Part shown: one piece after another, positions 1 to 13,653 of the stretch
Numbering within the stretch: position 1 is the first letter of the stretch
How the letters are laid out: each line of letters opens with the position of its first letter
Source of the DNA: Neoarius graeffei
Taxonomy: Eukaryota; Chordata; Actinopteri; Siluriformes; Ariidae
Length of the DNA: 64,000 nucleotides
Direction: 5' to 3'
Assembly (NCBI RefSeq): GCF_027579695.1
Contig: NC_083579.1
Location: 67,094,871 to 67,158,870, forward strand
Notes under the pieces: model-generated
What the model saw: the letters and a program-made list of their open reading frames with translations, nothing else
What the model was told of the DNA's origin: nothing
The model's database searches: none
Made by a program: the position numbers and the translations under genes

Positions 1-141
1 ACTTCCATCCATCCATTATCTGTAGCCGCTTATCCTGTTCTACAGAGTCGCAGGCAACCTGGAGCCTATCCCAGCTGACTATGGGCAAGAGGCGAGGTAC
101 ACCCTGGACAAGTCGCCAGGTCATCGCAGGGCTGACACATA
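1..141 (-). mobile_element. SINE A copy 1, tail half (split by a DNA transposon)
   Basis: This is the 3' half of the commonest repeat of the window, with a (GGAT)n tail at the window start. The same copy resumes at 2195, so the element at 142-2194 landed inside it. The family has a tRNA-like head (A-box-like TGGTGTAGTGGTTAGCG and B-box-like GGTTCGAGCCC), a conserved body, and a tail half ending in short tandem repeats. Confidence 0.85.
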
Positions 142-452
142 TGCCGCTTTTCCACTACAAACGCGGCTGAGCCGTGCCGTGCTGAGTCGAGCTGAGTCGA
201 GCTGAGCGGGGCTGTTGGAGTTGCATTTCGACTACAACCGCGCTGAACCGTGCTGGCTGGAAGTGGGTGGACACATTGGGTGGAGTTAGCGAAAGTGGGT
301 GGACGTCACGTGATGTCGTTAAGCAGCGCAAACAGTGACATCAGTGACAGTGGCGGAACAAGTCAGAGCCGGGCCGGGGGCGGGGCAAATGACCGGGCCC
401 TTTATTAAAGCTTATCACATCATTTTAGGCTACAAAATGTCCGCAACTGCGG

Positions 453-816
453 TGTTTACCAATTTCAACACTACCGGGTGCAACTATGTTATTTAGTACA
501 TCAAGTCCTTCAAACGAACATGTAACTCAGAAACAAAAAACATTAGGATACTGTACATGGCTCATAATAAAACATCAATAGCCTATACTGCGCACATTAT
601 TTGAAGGGCATACGAATGAGCGCTCAGAGGTTGCAACGGTGACAGGAAGAGTCAGAAATAAAAGGAGGGCGGTGCAAACCTCACTGAATGCACTGTGTTT
701 ACCAATTTCAACACTACGGGGTGCAGCTATGTTATTTTGTACATTAAGTCCTTCAAACGAACATGTAACTCAGAAACAAAAAAACATTAGGTGACATACT
801 GTACATGGCTCATAAT
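453..816 (+). repeat. tandem duplication inside the Harbinger-like element
   Basis: The block starting TGTTTACCAATTTCAACACTA and running through the CATGGCTCATAAT segment occurs at about 453 and again at about 694. The second copy is cut by the hAT-like insertion at 817 and resumes at 1606. The shorter copy at 30544 lacks this block. Confidence 0.75.
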
Positions 817-1605
817 CAGTGATGGGAATAACGGCGTTAGAATAAACGGCGTTACTAACGGCGTTACTTTTTTTAGTAACGAGTAATCTAACTAATTACT
901 TTTTACATCGTTATAACGCCGTTCCCGTTACTTACAATAAAATACTATGCGTTACTTTATTAAAGCTGTTCTCATCTGGTACGCTGCTCGTTCAGCCTTT
1001 CTTTACTCTGCTTTAGTGTGGGGCGGGGAGACACGAGACAACGGCACAGTAAGCCAATCAGAGTAGATACTGCACTACTGCGCACGCTTTCAATCGGAAG
1101 ACCCAGCGATGGCGAGCGGTCAGCCCAGCACTGCGCTTTCACACTGGAAATACAGCCATTACTTTTCATTACTTGAAATAAAAGGCAAGAGTGTTTACGT
1201 GCAATGCACATTATTGTCGAGGAACAAAGCGTTTGTCCTCGTCAGTGGCCAGTAATTAGTAACATAATTTTAATAACTGCAAAAATATATTACATTTGAT
1301 AGATGTCTTATCTCACATTGTCCCACAAAAATATTAATATAGTGTAGATAATGTTACTAACTGGTTCTGTTAAGTGTCCATTTCAGTAATAAAAACACAT
1401 TTAACATTCACTTTTATTATGATTACACTAATTGAATTTGATTTTTTTTTTGGGGGGGGGGACAAAATGTAACGGAATAATTACTTTCCCTGGTAATTAG
1501 TTACTTTTATGACAAAGTAACTCCGTTACTAACTCAGTTACTTTTTGGGAAAAGTAACTAGTAACTATAACTAATTACTTTTTGAAAGTAACGTGCCCAA
1601 CACTG
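817..1605. mobile_element. hAT-like non-autonomous element nested in the Harbinger-like element
   Basis: The 789-bp insert has ends CAGTGATGGG and CCCAACACTG and interior runs of GTTACTTTT/AGTAAC typical of a widespread fish hAT family. Flanks CATAAT and GATAAT look like a decayed target duplication. The sister tandem block at about 558 shows the empty site. Confidence 0.75.
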
Positions 1606-2194
1606 GATAATAAAACATCAATAGCCTACTGCGCGCATTATTTGAAGGGCATACGACGAGCCTTGCGCTCCGCGAACTCGTCCACGATGCTCTGTATGTC
1701 ACTGATTCAGTGAGCTTTTAAGCGGTAGTCTCACGACCCGGATAGTAAACAATAAACATGGAGGACATGGAGTCGTTAATGTTGCTGGTCTTGGTGCTGT
1801 GGCTTGTTGTCACCGACAACGCCAACAGATACTGACTGGCAAGAGCGTATAGATGAGGCGAGGCGCATAAGGCTTCAGAAATTCTCGTAATTCGTAATTA
1901 TTCTTCTTCCGGGTTTGCGGTGTTTACAGATCCCAGCGCGCTCGCGGGGCGTGTGTGGGCATGTGAGGACACTCCTCCTCACCAATCAGTGCACAGGGGA
2001 GTGTCTGCTCACGCCCCCAACCTCACTCGGCACGGCTTGGCTCGCTTCAGCCCCACTCCAAAACCGTGCGAGTTTTAGGGGCTAAGCAGGGCTGAAACGA
2101 GCTGAGTCGTGCTGGTTTTTGGTAGTCGAAACGCGAGCCGTGTCGGGCTGAAGTGAGCTGAAGCGAGCTGAAAAAGGGTAGTGGAAAAGGGCCA

Positions 2195-2432
2195 ATAGAC
2201 AAACAACCATTCACACTCACATTCACACCTACGGTCAATTTAGAGCCACCAGTTAGCCTAACCTGCATGCCTTTGGACTGTGGGGGAAACCGGAGCACCC
2301 GGAGGAAACCCACGCAGACACAGGGAGAACATGCAAACTTCACACAGAAAGGCCCTTGTCGGCCCCTGGGCTCAAACCCAGGACCTTCTTGCTGTGAGGC
2401 AACAGCGCTAACCGCTACACCACCGTGCCGCC
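2195..2432 (-). mobile_element. SINE A copy 1, head half
   Basis: It continues the copy interrupted at 142, through the conserved body to the tRNA-like head ending near GTGCCGCC at 2432. Confidence 0.85.
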
Positions 2433-3146
2433 TATTTCAAAAGCAGATATGCAGAAATGAATCCAAGATCTATTGGATCTTGTGTCTGGCTCTTAATCAT
2501 TTTTGGCAGAAAATTAGTCATGATTAGACTTCTTTTCTTTTAAACAGAAAAAAAACCCTGCTTTTAAAACCATGTACCAAACTCCACATAGTCCTCAGAG
2601 GTCTAATACTTGTGAACATATTTCAAGCCTTTCCACCAATGCCCACACAGATACTAGTGAGAACCTGCAGGCTAGTGAAGGGTCAAGTGTAATTTATTTT
2701 CCTCATATCCCAAAGTTCTCGCACTAGCACTCCTGGAAGCACAGAACAGCCCACTTTATGGGTGGGAGGTTCTTTTAGAAAGCATTTCACACTACGGAAT
2801 GTGTGCAGTGGTGAGTTTCACTGTAGTTATAAGCAAAGCACCGTCACTTTTATTTCAGCGATCTAATCAAATGTGACTTTGTGAAAATAAATGATCATAT
2901 TCATCAATGTGCACATCTTTCAGCTTTCATGTTTCAACATATTATCAACAGTGGGAATGTGTAGTCACAGTCATGCAGGCAATTTCACGATCATAGTAGA
3001 TCTCTGAGTACCTCTCAGCCCACACAACTTATCATGCTGTATGTGTATGATCTGTGGAGGCATATATCGCTCTTCATTTTCCTCTCATTAATTTTCTCCT
3101 ACTACCACCTACTCAATCTCCTCTGTTGTCTCTGCCTGCCTCTTAG
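2433..3146 (+). other. prima1 intron, nothing else seen
   Basis: A/T-rich non-coding sequence with no recognised repeat or signal-peptide exon. The last 80 bases are strongly pyrimidine-rich and lead to the acceptor at 3146. Confidence 0.5.
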
Positions 3147-3288
3147 GCTGAGCTTCAGAGGTCATGCTCACAGCTTAGTTCTCAGAGACGAGGTGAACAC
3201 TGCCAGTCGCTGTGCCACTGCAGATACTACCCACCTCTACCTCCTCCACCTCCACCTCCACTCCCTCCTCGGCTACTCATCCCCACAG
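3147..3288 (+). CDS. prima1: prima1 exon: cysteine cluster and polyproline (PRAD)
   Basis: This 142-nt exon follows a long pyrimidine tract ending TCTTAG and ends at a GTAGGG donor. It reads AELQRSCSQL, then a CQSLCHCRYY cysteine cluster, then PPLPPPPPPPPLPPRLLIPT. Cysteines ahead of a polyproline stretch are the defining layout of the PRiMA attachment domain: the prolines bind four cholinesterase C-terminal helices and the cysteines can disulfide-bond to them. An in-frame TAG formed by the acceptor itself lies directly upstream, so the coding sequence must be spliced in from an earlier exon. The exon leaves one base (phase 1). Confidence 0.92.
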
Positions 3289-6200
3289 GTAGGGACTTTT
3301 AAATAAGGTATAATTATGCTTTCTCTGGTTGCGCCACAAATTTTAACAATAAATCAAATCAACAGCAAAGCAAACTGTGCTGCAATCTATTCAGTTCAAA
3401 TACGTTTTAATTCTCTGGTGCCATGACTGCACAGCAAAAAGTGAATAGTGCAGGCATGTGTTTGAATTGAGTGTTTGTATGGCTTATCATGTGTCAGGAA
3501 ACTATAGAGAGCCTTGCTTAAGTGTTTATAGAGTTTGCTCCACTGAGAGCTCTAGCTGTGATAGAACATGATTTGGAGAGTATTGCTTCTACTGCAGAAA
3601 TAAAAGTCTTTCTACTCTTGTGCAGTGATTGTACAAACAGAGGAATAATCACGTCCTGGTTACCCTTAGGAAGTTCCCCATATGCCTGGAGCAGCTTGTG
3701 AGATATATGCATGCTGTTCTGCCAGGCACTGTAGTCAGCGTTCCCTAGAGGAGCCTCTGAGTAAAACTCAGATGAGTTAATTATTTTAGTTTTTAATATC
3801 GATAGGGAGAAACTGAATTGAGCCAATTTCTTTTAACAGAGAGCCATTTTAAAAATGAATTTATATTGCTGTTATATTATATTTATATAGCTGTTGCGTT
3901 TTTTTTTCTACCTGGATATTCAGAACCTATGATGAAAAAACCGTAGGGTGTATATTTGTTGTTACACAAGTTGTGCAAAGAAGTGCAAAGAAGCAATCAT
4001 TCACACTTTGAACTGAATATAGTAATGCAGTATCACATTACACTTAGTCAGTTCATGTAAGAAAGAAATCCCTTTTAAATTGTGAACCTTCCTAATTCAT
4101 ACACAAAGAAATGGTACGTTTTAAATATTATGGCTTGGATATACAGTCACAACTCACTTTAATGGGAACACATGTGCACCTAGTTATTTGTGTAATTGTC
4201 CAGTCAGCTAATCATGTGGCAGCAGCATAATGTGTAAAGTCATGCAGATACAGGTCAAGAGCTTCTGTTAATGTTCACATCAAAATCTTAATAGGGAAAA
4301 TGCAATCTCAGTGACTTGGCTGGTTCCAGACAGACTGGTTATATTTAAAAAATTACTTATTCTGCTCCTATATGTTCAGGGTCACCACAGCAAATCTGTT
4401 CCACATAGGTTTTACCCCAGATGCCCTTCCTGATGCAACCCCTCCCCAATCTATCTGGACTTGGGATTGGCACTTGTATGCACTGTCTTGTACAACCCCA
4501 TTGGCTAGGTATTTTACCTAACCTGCAAGTCTTTGAACTGTGGGGAAACCAGAGCACCCAGAGGAAACCCACGCAAACACAGGGAGAACATGTAAATGCC
4601 ACACAGAAGAGCCCCATCGGCCGTGAGGTTCAAACCCAGAACCTTCTTGCTGTGAGGCAACAGTGTTAACCACTACACAACCATGCTGCCCATACTGATC
4701 TCCTGCAATTTCATGCACAACAATTTTTTTTTTTAATGAGCGAGGTCAGAGGAGAATGGTCAGTGCCGACTTTCCCGAGCAGCACAATGAACACTCTCTC
4801 TCCTAGTTAAGATGCTCTTAGTGTTAAGAGGCTTTTGGGAAACCCACCACCGATTGGTTCAAGATGACAGGAATAACTTTTCACAAATGAAGTGAACTGA
4901 AAAGCATCTCCGAACACAAAACATATTGAAGCTTAAGGCAGTTAGGGTACAACAGAAGATGATGACATCCGGTTCCACTCCTGTCAGCCAAAAACAGGAA
5001 ACTGAGGCTACTGTGGCACAAGTTCACCTAAACTTGACAGTTCAATATATATTTTTCCCCCCAATCTGATGGTTAAGATTTTTGACTCATTTTCTTATTT
5101 TTTATTTTTTTATTTTTTTGCATTTACCAATACTTGCCAACGTCATTTCATCTTGCTAAATTAACATCAGCAAAACTTTATTTCATACTAGCTGTACAAT
5201 TGATTGATTGATTGATTTACTTTATTGATCCCAAGCTGGGAAATTGTTTTGTTACAGCAGCAAGTTATCACCCATGCAAAAAGAAAAAGACACACTGTAC
5301 AACATAAAACAGAATTTAAAAAAAGATCCCAAGAACAAGCCGACTATACAACATACAGATAAAATGCAATGATAAAAATATATATTTATAAATGTGCCTT
5401 GTACATGTGAATGTGCATTAATAGTGAATAGTGCTTAAAAACAAGAATTGTGATAAATGAAGATAAAAACTGTGCAAGCACGGTGCTCTTCAGTGGGGTG
5501 TGGATATAAGTGTTCCATTACATCTTACTGACAAACTAACAGAATAAGAAAAATTGATTTATAGTAATGCATGTGCAAATGATTGTGATCTTTTGTGCGA
5601 GTGAGAGAATGAAGGCACACACAGAGAGGGCAGATTTAAATTATGTCATTTATAGAGACTTGCACTTTGTTGCACTTTCAGTGGCTGAACCTCCAGTTCT
5701 TCTGCTAAGGCCATGGTGGATGGACTTCATTGTGGTTGTGACAGTAGGATGCACTTCGACTTTCATTCTACTCTTAATTCTCCTCATCTGCTACAAGGCC
5801 ATTAAACGGTATTTACGTCACTCATTGGTTTTGTTTATGAAATAAATATACTGTACATGTAGGTGCAGTTGAGTTGTGTAGAAAATATTTCATTCATGGT
5901 AATAAACTTTTATTAAAGATAACAGTTACTGAAGATCAGACTCAGAATCAGCACATCTATTAAATGTTCATAGAGTTTATAATACTGCAGTAACCCTGAG
6001 TTTTAATGGTTGATTATTTTGTAACTCTATGTAGTGCTGTCGATTTAGCTGCAATAGAACCTGTTGTTTGTCTGGCTATTCTTTGGCAATCCTGTCCTAG
6101 ATCACTGGGAAGTTAACCCACCTTTAAGCCTGTAATAAAGTATCACAGTTAAATAGACAAAACAAACAGACAGACAGCTAGACAAGCTAAGGCCATAAAT

Positions 6201-9200
6201 ACCTTTCACCACTGCCTAAATATTGGTGGCTAACAACAGAGAAAAATTTCCACTGTCTTCATGCTTGCTCCACTAGATAGTCTTCGATGTATTACACTAA
6301 CAAAATGGGCATTCGTTCATTAACAGTTGTCTAGTCAATTATCTCAATGAGGCAGTTTTCTAACAGATGATAATTTCACCATTTCACTGGTATTACAGAG
6401 AATGGCCAACCATAAAATGAACAGATGCTGTACTTTGAACACTGCTCATGTAATTATGTTATGAAATCTGCTGACTGCTTACACAGAGGTAAAACATATA
6501 TGTGACGAATCATGGAATCCACGGACACATGTCAGCCGAAACGAATCCGAGAAAATCGCAAAAGAAGCATTAATTAATTAATGCTTCTTTTGCGATTTTC
6601 TCGGATTCGTTTCGGCCGACATGTGCCCGTGCATTCCATGACTCGTCACATATTAGATTAAGGCTTGGTAAAAAAAAAAAAAATTAATTAAATAAAAAAA
6701 ATAGGGGTCACTCACATCATAATCATGTAATCTGTGAAACACCTAAGGTTTTATCATGCCACTTCTTATCAAGGACATGTTCCCTGTTTTCTGAGAAAGG
6801 CAGGGGCAAATGCAAGCAGCAGAAATAATGTGTGGCTGGCCTTGAAATTCATCATGGCAATTCTCCAGCCTTCTGTAGCCTAGAGGCATCCTCAGTTTAA
6901 CACTGCGCTCCTATTCTAGAGACATGGCTGCTGTAATCCTGAACTCAGATGATCATTTATGAATTAATATGGCCAACGGTGTTTGGTTGCAGGTAAACTG
7001 TTTGATACATGCATGTAGGAAATGTCCAAAATTTTGAACTGACATTAAAAAAAATACTGCACAAAATCAAAAAGCTGCAAGTAGAATATTAAGCAGCAAA
7101 ATCTTTAAAAACAAACAAACAAACAAACAACAGAAACAACAAACAACTAAACAATTGAATTTCATTTGCTACCATTTGACAGAATTTTTGAGACATTCTT
7201 GTTTTCTTTTTCCTTTTCGTTTCTTGCTTCAGATTTTTTTTTTAAACATTTGACCTAGTTATTCCAGAACATTAAGAATGTCACCTAACATGGCACAACT
7301 ATAGGGACCTAGTGGTCGATATCTATCCTGGAGTTCTTCTACTTATGTATTTACAATACATACAATGTAATGTACAATCAGTCAGACATTAACACAAAAT
7401 TAACCACAACAGGTCTATCAGGATCCTGGTATGAAGCAGAAAGCTGGCTCCTACTGTACTTATTATACAGCTATGTACCAAATATACCACGAGTTGGCCT
7501 ATTGGTTAGTGTGTCCGTCTCTCGATTGGGAGATCGCGAGTTTTACTCACGGTCGGGTCATACCAAAGACCATCATAAAAATGGTACCTACTGCCATCTG
7601 GCAAGGCATGCTGCAATATAGATGTGAGTGGGGAGTCAAACTCTCACGGTTGCCAGAGGACTAGCCCCCACTGTAACCCTAGCTATGTGAGAGGCCGAGG
7701 GCTATGGAAATGGAGATCGGCACCGCCCTATGCGCCACATGGTGTGGGAAGGACTTTGATGATTTGACTTGATGTACCAAATACATCATTTAATGTTGAA
7801 TATTGAAGAATTCATGTAAAGTATCCAAAACTATGCAACTATCAGAACTACATAGAAACACAGAGATATAAATAAACACTTAAACACATACCCCTTTTCC
7901 ACCAAATCAGTTCCAGGGCTGGTTCGGGGCCAGTGCTGGTGCTGGTTCACAACTCGTTCAACTTGCGAGCCAGCTGAGAACCAGTTTGCTTTTCCATAGC
8001 TCGCGGTGCTAAGCGGAGCCACGTCATTACATCGCTGTATACGTCAGTTACGTCGCTGTATACGTCAGTTACGTCGCTGCGTTTGTATAAACCTTGGCGC
8101 GAACATCGTAGCAACAACAACACGGAGTAGAAGCAGCAGCAACAACAACAACAGCAATAATAATGGATGACTTCGCGTTTGTACAGCTGCTGCTTCTCGC
8201 CGCTTAAAAATGGCGACCTTTCACGATCTTGCTATTGTTGTTGGTCTTAACAACTCCGCCCCCCCGCTGACGTAAGCGGTTCTTTCCTCTGGCCCAGCAA
8301 AGAGTTGGTGCTAGCCTGGAACCAGTTTTTCTGGCCCCAGAGCCAGTTCTTTGTCAGTGGAAACAGAAAACCCGGTTCCAAACTAAGCACTGGCCCCGAA
8401 CCAGCCCTGGAACTGCTTTGGTAGAAAAGGGGCAACAGTGATGTCCAACTTGTAAGCAGATCATTCTTTTAAACAATAACCCACCCCATTTTCTCTCCAA
8501 ATTTGGTCAACTGCCAATTTCCACCTACTAACCAGGTCTCCCCTATCAACAATACTACCAGACATGTGAAACCAGCCAACAACAACTGCTGCTCATGCTG
8601 CATCACAGGACAGTTAAACACTTGGAGGAAAGCACTGTCTATCTTCTTCTAAAAACATGAACTCACAGATGCTTGTGATTGGCTAGTGTTGCTTGATTAA
8701 CAGAGCAGAGAGTGTGAAATCCTTCCCACTCAGAGAGCTCGGCCAATTTTGCTCCCTTGGCTGATGGCTGTGGCATCATCAGGATTTAAACTAGCAATCT
8801 CCCAACAGTAGGGTGAATACTATTCAGTTGCTCCAGTCAGGAGCCTTGAACAGTTCCTTGTAATGAATAGGTCAAACTAATTAACAAGTCCATCTGAATC
8901 ACAGTTTGTGTGGCATCTATGCAGTGTGAAAGCTATTTGTTTAAAGGTGCTGACTGCAAAGTCATCTGAAATTTTCAAATTTTTTTTATTGTCCCTGGCA
9001 TTTTCCTATGTCTCGCAAGAGCAATATCATGTGGACGAGATGTGATCATTTTGATGTGCTAAGAGTCACTTTTCTCCATTTTGGGACTGTTTTCCTCCCT
9101 CTTGAGGTAAACAGTATGGCCCTACGAAAATAGCTGAACGCGAGAAGCTTTAACTAATTAACATAAGTATGGAACTGGGTCACACCAAGATGGTGACACG

Positions 9201-12200
9201 CAGAAAACATCGTGACTCTACATCGACCTCGGAGAGTTTTGAGTCGCAAGGATGTGATTTGTGGTTGACATTCACGAATAGATCCGTGAAACAAAAGATA
9301 AATATATCTTTTTCTGTTAATGCTTTTGTTTTATTATTTCTTCCTCGGTAAGATCCAAACATTAGGTGTATGTTTCCATTCTCGCTACCGTGGAGTCGAG
9401 CCCATGCATTCTAAGGCTAAGCTAGCTAAGCACTAGCTAGAATTATTTATTTATCTGTCCAGAAAAATGACATGTCATCTAACCTTGGTCTATCTTGCGG
9501 TTGCACTCACTAGGCACGCTTTCCGTTTCTTTTCCGCTGGTTTTTAGCAGGTGAGAGAGCGATGTCCGCCATGTTTGTCCAGGCCGACTTGTTTTGGTTA
9601 AAATTAGGTCAAACACGTCCCACGGTGGTCACATGATACTGCTGCTCACTTGCATCGGCAATCTCCGGAATCGTAAAGTGCGGAACATGTTTTATCTCGG
9701 CAAAACATTTACACATAGGATACACGGTGTGTACAGCAGCAAAACGTCTTGAAACTCCAACAGCAATAGAAATAGAACATTTTGCCCAGGATTCAACTTT
9801 GCAGTCAGAAACTTTAAGAGTTCTTGTACAGTTCTAACAACTTAACAATTTCACTTCTTAAAATTGTAACATAAATATGTAGTGTAATATATTAGCAGCT
9901 AAACACTTGCTTACACTGTTGACCGAAAGGATACCATTGGCTTCCTTTTTGTGCTATGTGCATGCAAGTCTGTCCTTGGCCTTGCACACTAAGCCCTGAG
10001 TTGATAATGCACACAGGAGAGGCTGATCCAATTAACTCACTCTGTGAATTAACTTTAGTGTTCTTGGCCATATTCAAGGAGCCGAAAACTCAAAAACCTA
10101 CTAGTGAATATGCCAATTGCATGATGCATTGCGTTGGTCGTTGATGAACTCGCTGAGTTAAACATCATCACTTAGCTCACTCCAGGTCTGTCTGTTTGGG
10201 TGTTTTGTTTTGAGCTATTTTCAACCTATAAAATGTAGATTTTTATAAAAAAATATTAACTTTGTCAATATTTATCATCATAGTACAGTCATATCATTTA
10301 ATTTACAACTAAAAAAAATTAAGTGTGCAGTACCTCTTTAACATAGTGTCAAGAGTTGTTTAGCAATATGGATCATTTAGAAATAGGCCTTGGAAAATTA
10401 TTAAACAAATCCCTTCAAAATTGTAGGTGCGAACTGTGAATGCAAGTACTGTAAGCTGTGCCCAGGCTACTGTATGAACATTTAGCACAATTTGTAGAAT
10501 ATATTATATGTTAAATTGAATCAGCTAAATCAGATGTTCAGTTTTATTGAAACAGAGGTTAAATAAGCTTGGAAAATTGAATGGCATTGAAACTTCCTAT
10601 CACTAGTAACACAAGTCTGTAGCAGCAGTAGCTACTTTAGTGTTACACTGAACATTTCACTGATGATAAAGTGAGACTATGGTGATTATGTTTAAGTCTG
10701 AAGTTGAAAAGTATTTATTTTGGAATGTCAATACCATGTAACAGTAAAATATCAGATTAAAAAAAAGCTATAGTTTGGGATGGTTGAAAGCAAAGGTGGA
10801 TATATACAGTATATACAACTCCAATTCCAAAAAAGTTGGGACACTGTGTAAACTGTAAATAAAAACAGAACGCGATAATTTTCAAGTCATGGAAACCCTA
10901 TAATTCATTGAAAATAATACAAAGACAGCATATCAAATCACCATATCAAACTGAAAAAGGTTATTGTTTTTTTGAAACATATATGCTCATTTTCAATTGG
11001 ATGTCAGCAACACGTTTCAAAAAAGTTGGGACAGGGCAACAAAATACTGAAAAAGTTGTGTAATGCTTAAAAAAAATAATAATAATAATTTGGTTAATTG
11101 GCAACAGGTCAGTAACATGATTGGGTATAAAAAGAGCATCCTAGAGAGGCGGAGTCTCTATACTAGGCTAAACTGACCTGGTTAAGTGACTGCTTGTTAG
11201 TTTAAGCCGCTACCCAACTGGACTGCATGAAGACACCTGTATTAGTATAGGTAATCGTATGGGGCCAAGTAAAATTAAGGATTAATTTCACTCGTGATTT
11301 CAAAGTTTTGAAAATTGCCCGAATCGCGACGCGACGAGGGCAATTTCAAAACTTTGAAATCACGAGTGAAATTGATTCTTAATTTTACGAGGAACCATAC
11401 GATTACTTGTTTATAATACATAGGGCCAGATTACTCAGTTCTGACACGACACGAGGACTTCATTTCCACAGAATATCTTTTTGTTTCATCAGACTTTTGG
11501 ACTTGTTTGGCTTTTTACCCATTCCAACGAACTAGCCAATAGCATTTCAGAAATACTGCCCCGTGTTAAGGAAAAAAGCCCTCCTTGATTGACCAATCAG
11601 AATTGAGTAATTTGGCCCCATGTATTATAATCTGTGTAATAACCTTTAACAGCTGTATAATCTCTTTAATGTCCTTATTTAATATTCTGTGCACAAGATT
11701 CACTCCATCCCTAAATCTTAAGCTCAAATAGCTTTTTTAGAAAGATTTTTATATACTTAGAAAAGCTGGAATTTATTCCTTCAGTCTGGGATCTCAGTTC
11801 AGGTGAAGGCCATTTCATAATTTTAAGCCTGTTTGCCTTCCCCTCACTATTGGGTTGAAAAATAAATAAGCGGCAGAAGGTTGATGGAACTGGTTTCAGT
11901 CTGATCTTCCAATAACAGCAAACACTTCACATCCAATCTGGTAACAGGCTAAGGTAAAGTATATGACAGGTACAGAGTAGGAAAGCCGAGCATTTCATTA
12001 GAGACACAGAATAAAGGTTAAAATGGGATCGAAAGTGCAATATGAACTTAAATTAGAGAGAGATGGCAAGTTTATGCCTTGGTAATGTACTGTGTGTGGG
12101 TTGTTGGGTTTTGGGGTTTTTTTAAATTAGAATATGCTCACACATTTCTGATAGGTTTGATACTACAAACAAAACTCAAGATGATGCAGACAACAACACA

Positions 12201-13598
12201 TAAGTGGAAGAAAACCTAAAATTTGGAATAGGTTTCCAGTTTATTTCAAAACATTATTCCCTTGGGGGAGTGAGGAAGGCCAGAGTGCTGGAAGAGAATT
12301 GGACAATAAAAAGGGAAAACTAGAAAGATGCAATTCTCTTTGAATCAATAGGAGAAAGTGTTATAGTCTCTTCAGCTACAGGGTCTCCCCAGTAAATCTG
12401 ACCTGGCCAAGGGCCTGTCCTCTCAAGTGCTACTGTCAGAGGAAAACCTGATTTAGAAACTTCTGCTGACTAAGACTGCAAGCCGTGTATGTTTCTTGGG
12501 CCAGTCATCCATCTCTGACAGTGTACAGAAATTCTTTCCACATCGCCATCAAATAAATCCTGGAAATAAATGAAGGGCCGAGCTGCTATCAAATTCACAT
12601 ATACAAATAATCACATGCAAACATTCGAGGAACATGAACATGTGTAAAGAGTAGGTAATAAAATAATAAGCCCAGAGTTTACTTATTAAAAACAAAGACA
12701 TTAGAGTTAGGCCCAGACAAGTATGTGTACAAAAAAAGACAACTGTCAAACAATTGTGATTTTAATATTTCAATAGAATCATCCACCCACCTAGTTCACA
12801 TTGTTCCAGTGTGTTTAAACAGTATAGTACTTGTACTGGCATCAGAGTTCTCCTCAGAACTTCAAAAAGGGATGTGAACTGCACTTGAACAGCTTTGATA
12901 TGAAATATTTATCAATTCTATGAAGTGTTATGTCACCACACGGTGTCTGTCAACTCATGGCATCTATTATTGAGGAGCCTGGGTGGTACAAGGACCATGG
13001 GACGCCCAAATACACATAGACTGTTTTACAAATACAGTTAAACACTCAGTTAAATAATCCATACTCCTTTTTTATTCAGCATAATCAATAAAAACATTAA
13101 TATTCTGTGAAATGTTCCTTATTTATCGATTTGAACCAATGTTTCAGGTGATATCCAAAAATAAAACAACAGAAATCAAGTTTGAACTTTTTTTTAACCT
13201 GGATGTAGCTTTAGGGATCTTCGCTCCAGCAGAGCAAACTGTACAGTAGTATGAGAAACAATGCTTGCACTAACTGTATTCGGCTCAGTTCTGTGTTACA
13301 TAAGCAAAAAAAATGACTACGGGCTGATGTGGCATATAAGGCATAGTGCAGTGGAGAAATATAATAACCACTGAGGTAATGAAAGAGAGATGAAGGCTTG
13401 GATGAATAGTCCATGTTGAGTAATACTGTCTTACACAGACCAAGAGACATCCGACATCATGTGGGCGTAGCAAACTCCATTCCTTGTTCATGTTGGAGAG
13501 CTAGAGAAACCGTAGGAGGACTATAAGATTGATCATTTTGTTATTGTGCTGGAATAAAATTGTTATACTAGCTTGGCACTGTGCAACAAATTATTTCC

Positions 13599-13653
<55 letters not shown>

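Larger units (their letters stand above)
142..2194. mobile_element. Harbinger-like non-autonomous DNA transposon (copy 1, about 2.05 kb)
   Basis: Ends are TGCCGCTTTTCCACTAC and the inverse of GTAGTGGAAAAGGGCCA. The flanking ATA is duplicated; uninterrupted SINE copies carry it once. The interior keeps a short frame near 1758 beginning MEDMESLMLLVLVLWLVVTD, probably the first exon of a lost transposase. It carries a tandem duplication (about 453-640 and 694-816) and a nested hAT-like element. PIF/Harbinger is inferred from the 3-bp A/T target duplication and end style. Confidence 0.75.

Noticed and set aside
5567..5681. Translation start at 5567 for the transmembrane protein
   Set aside because: The stretch before 5682 is intron ending in a clear acceptor; the upstream polyproline exon joins in frame at 5682.
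12549..12749. 66-codon minus-strand frame in the prima1 intron
   Set aside because: Short, hydrophobic by A/T-rich composition, no homology recognised and no neighbouring exon.
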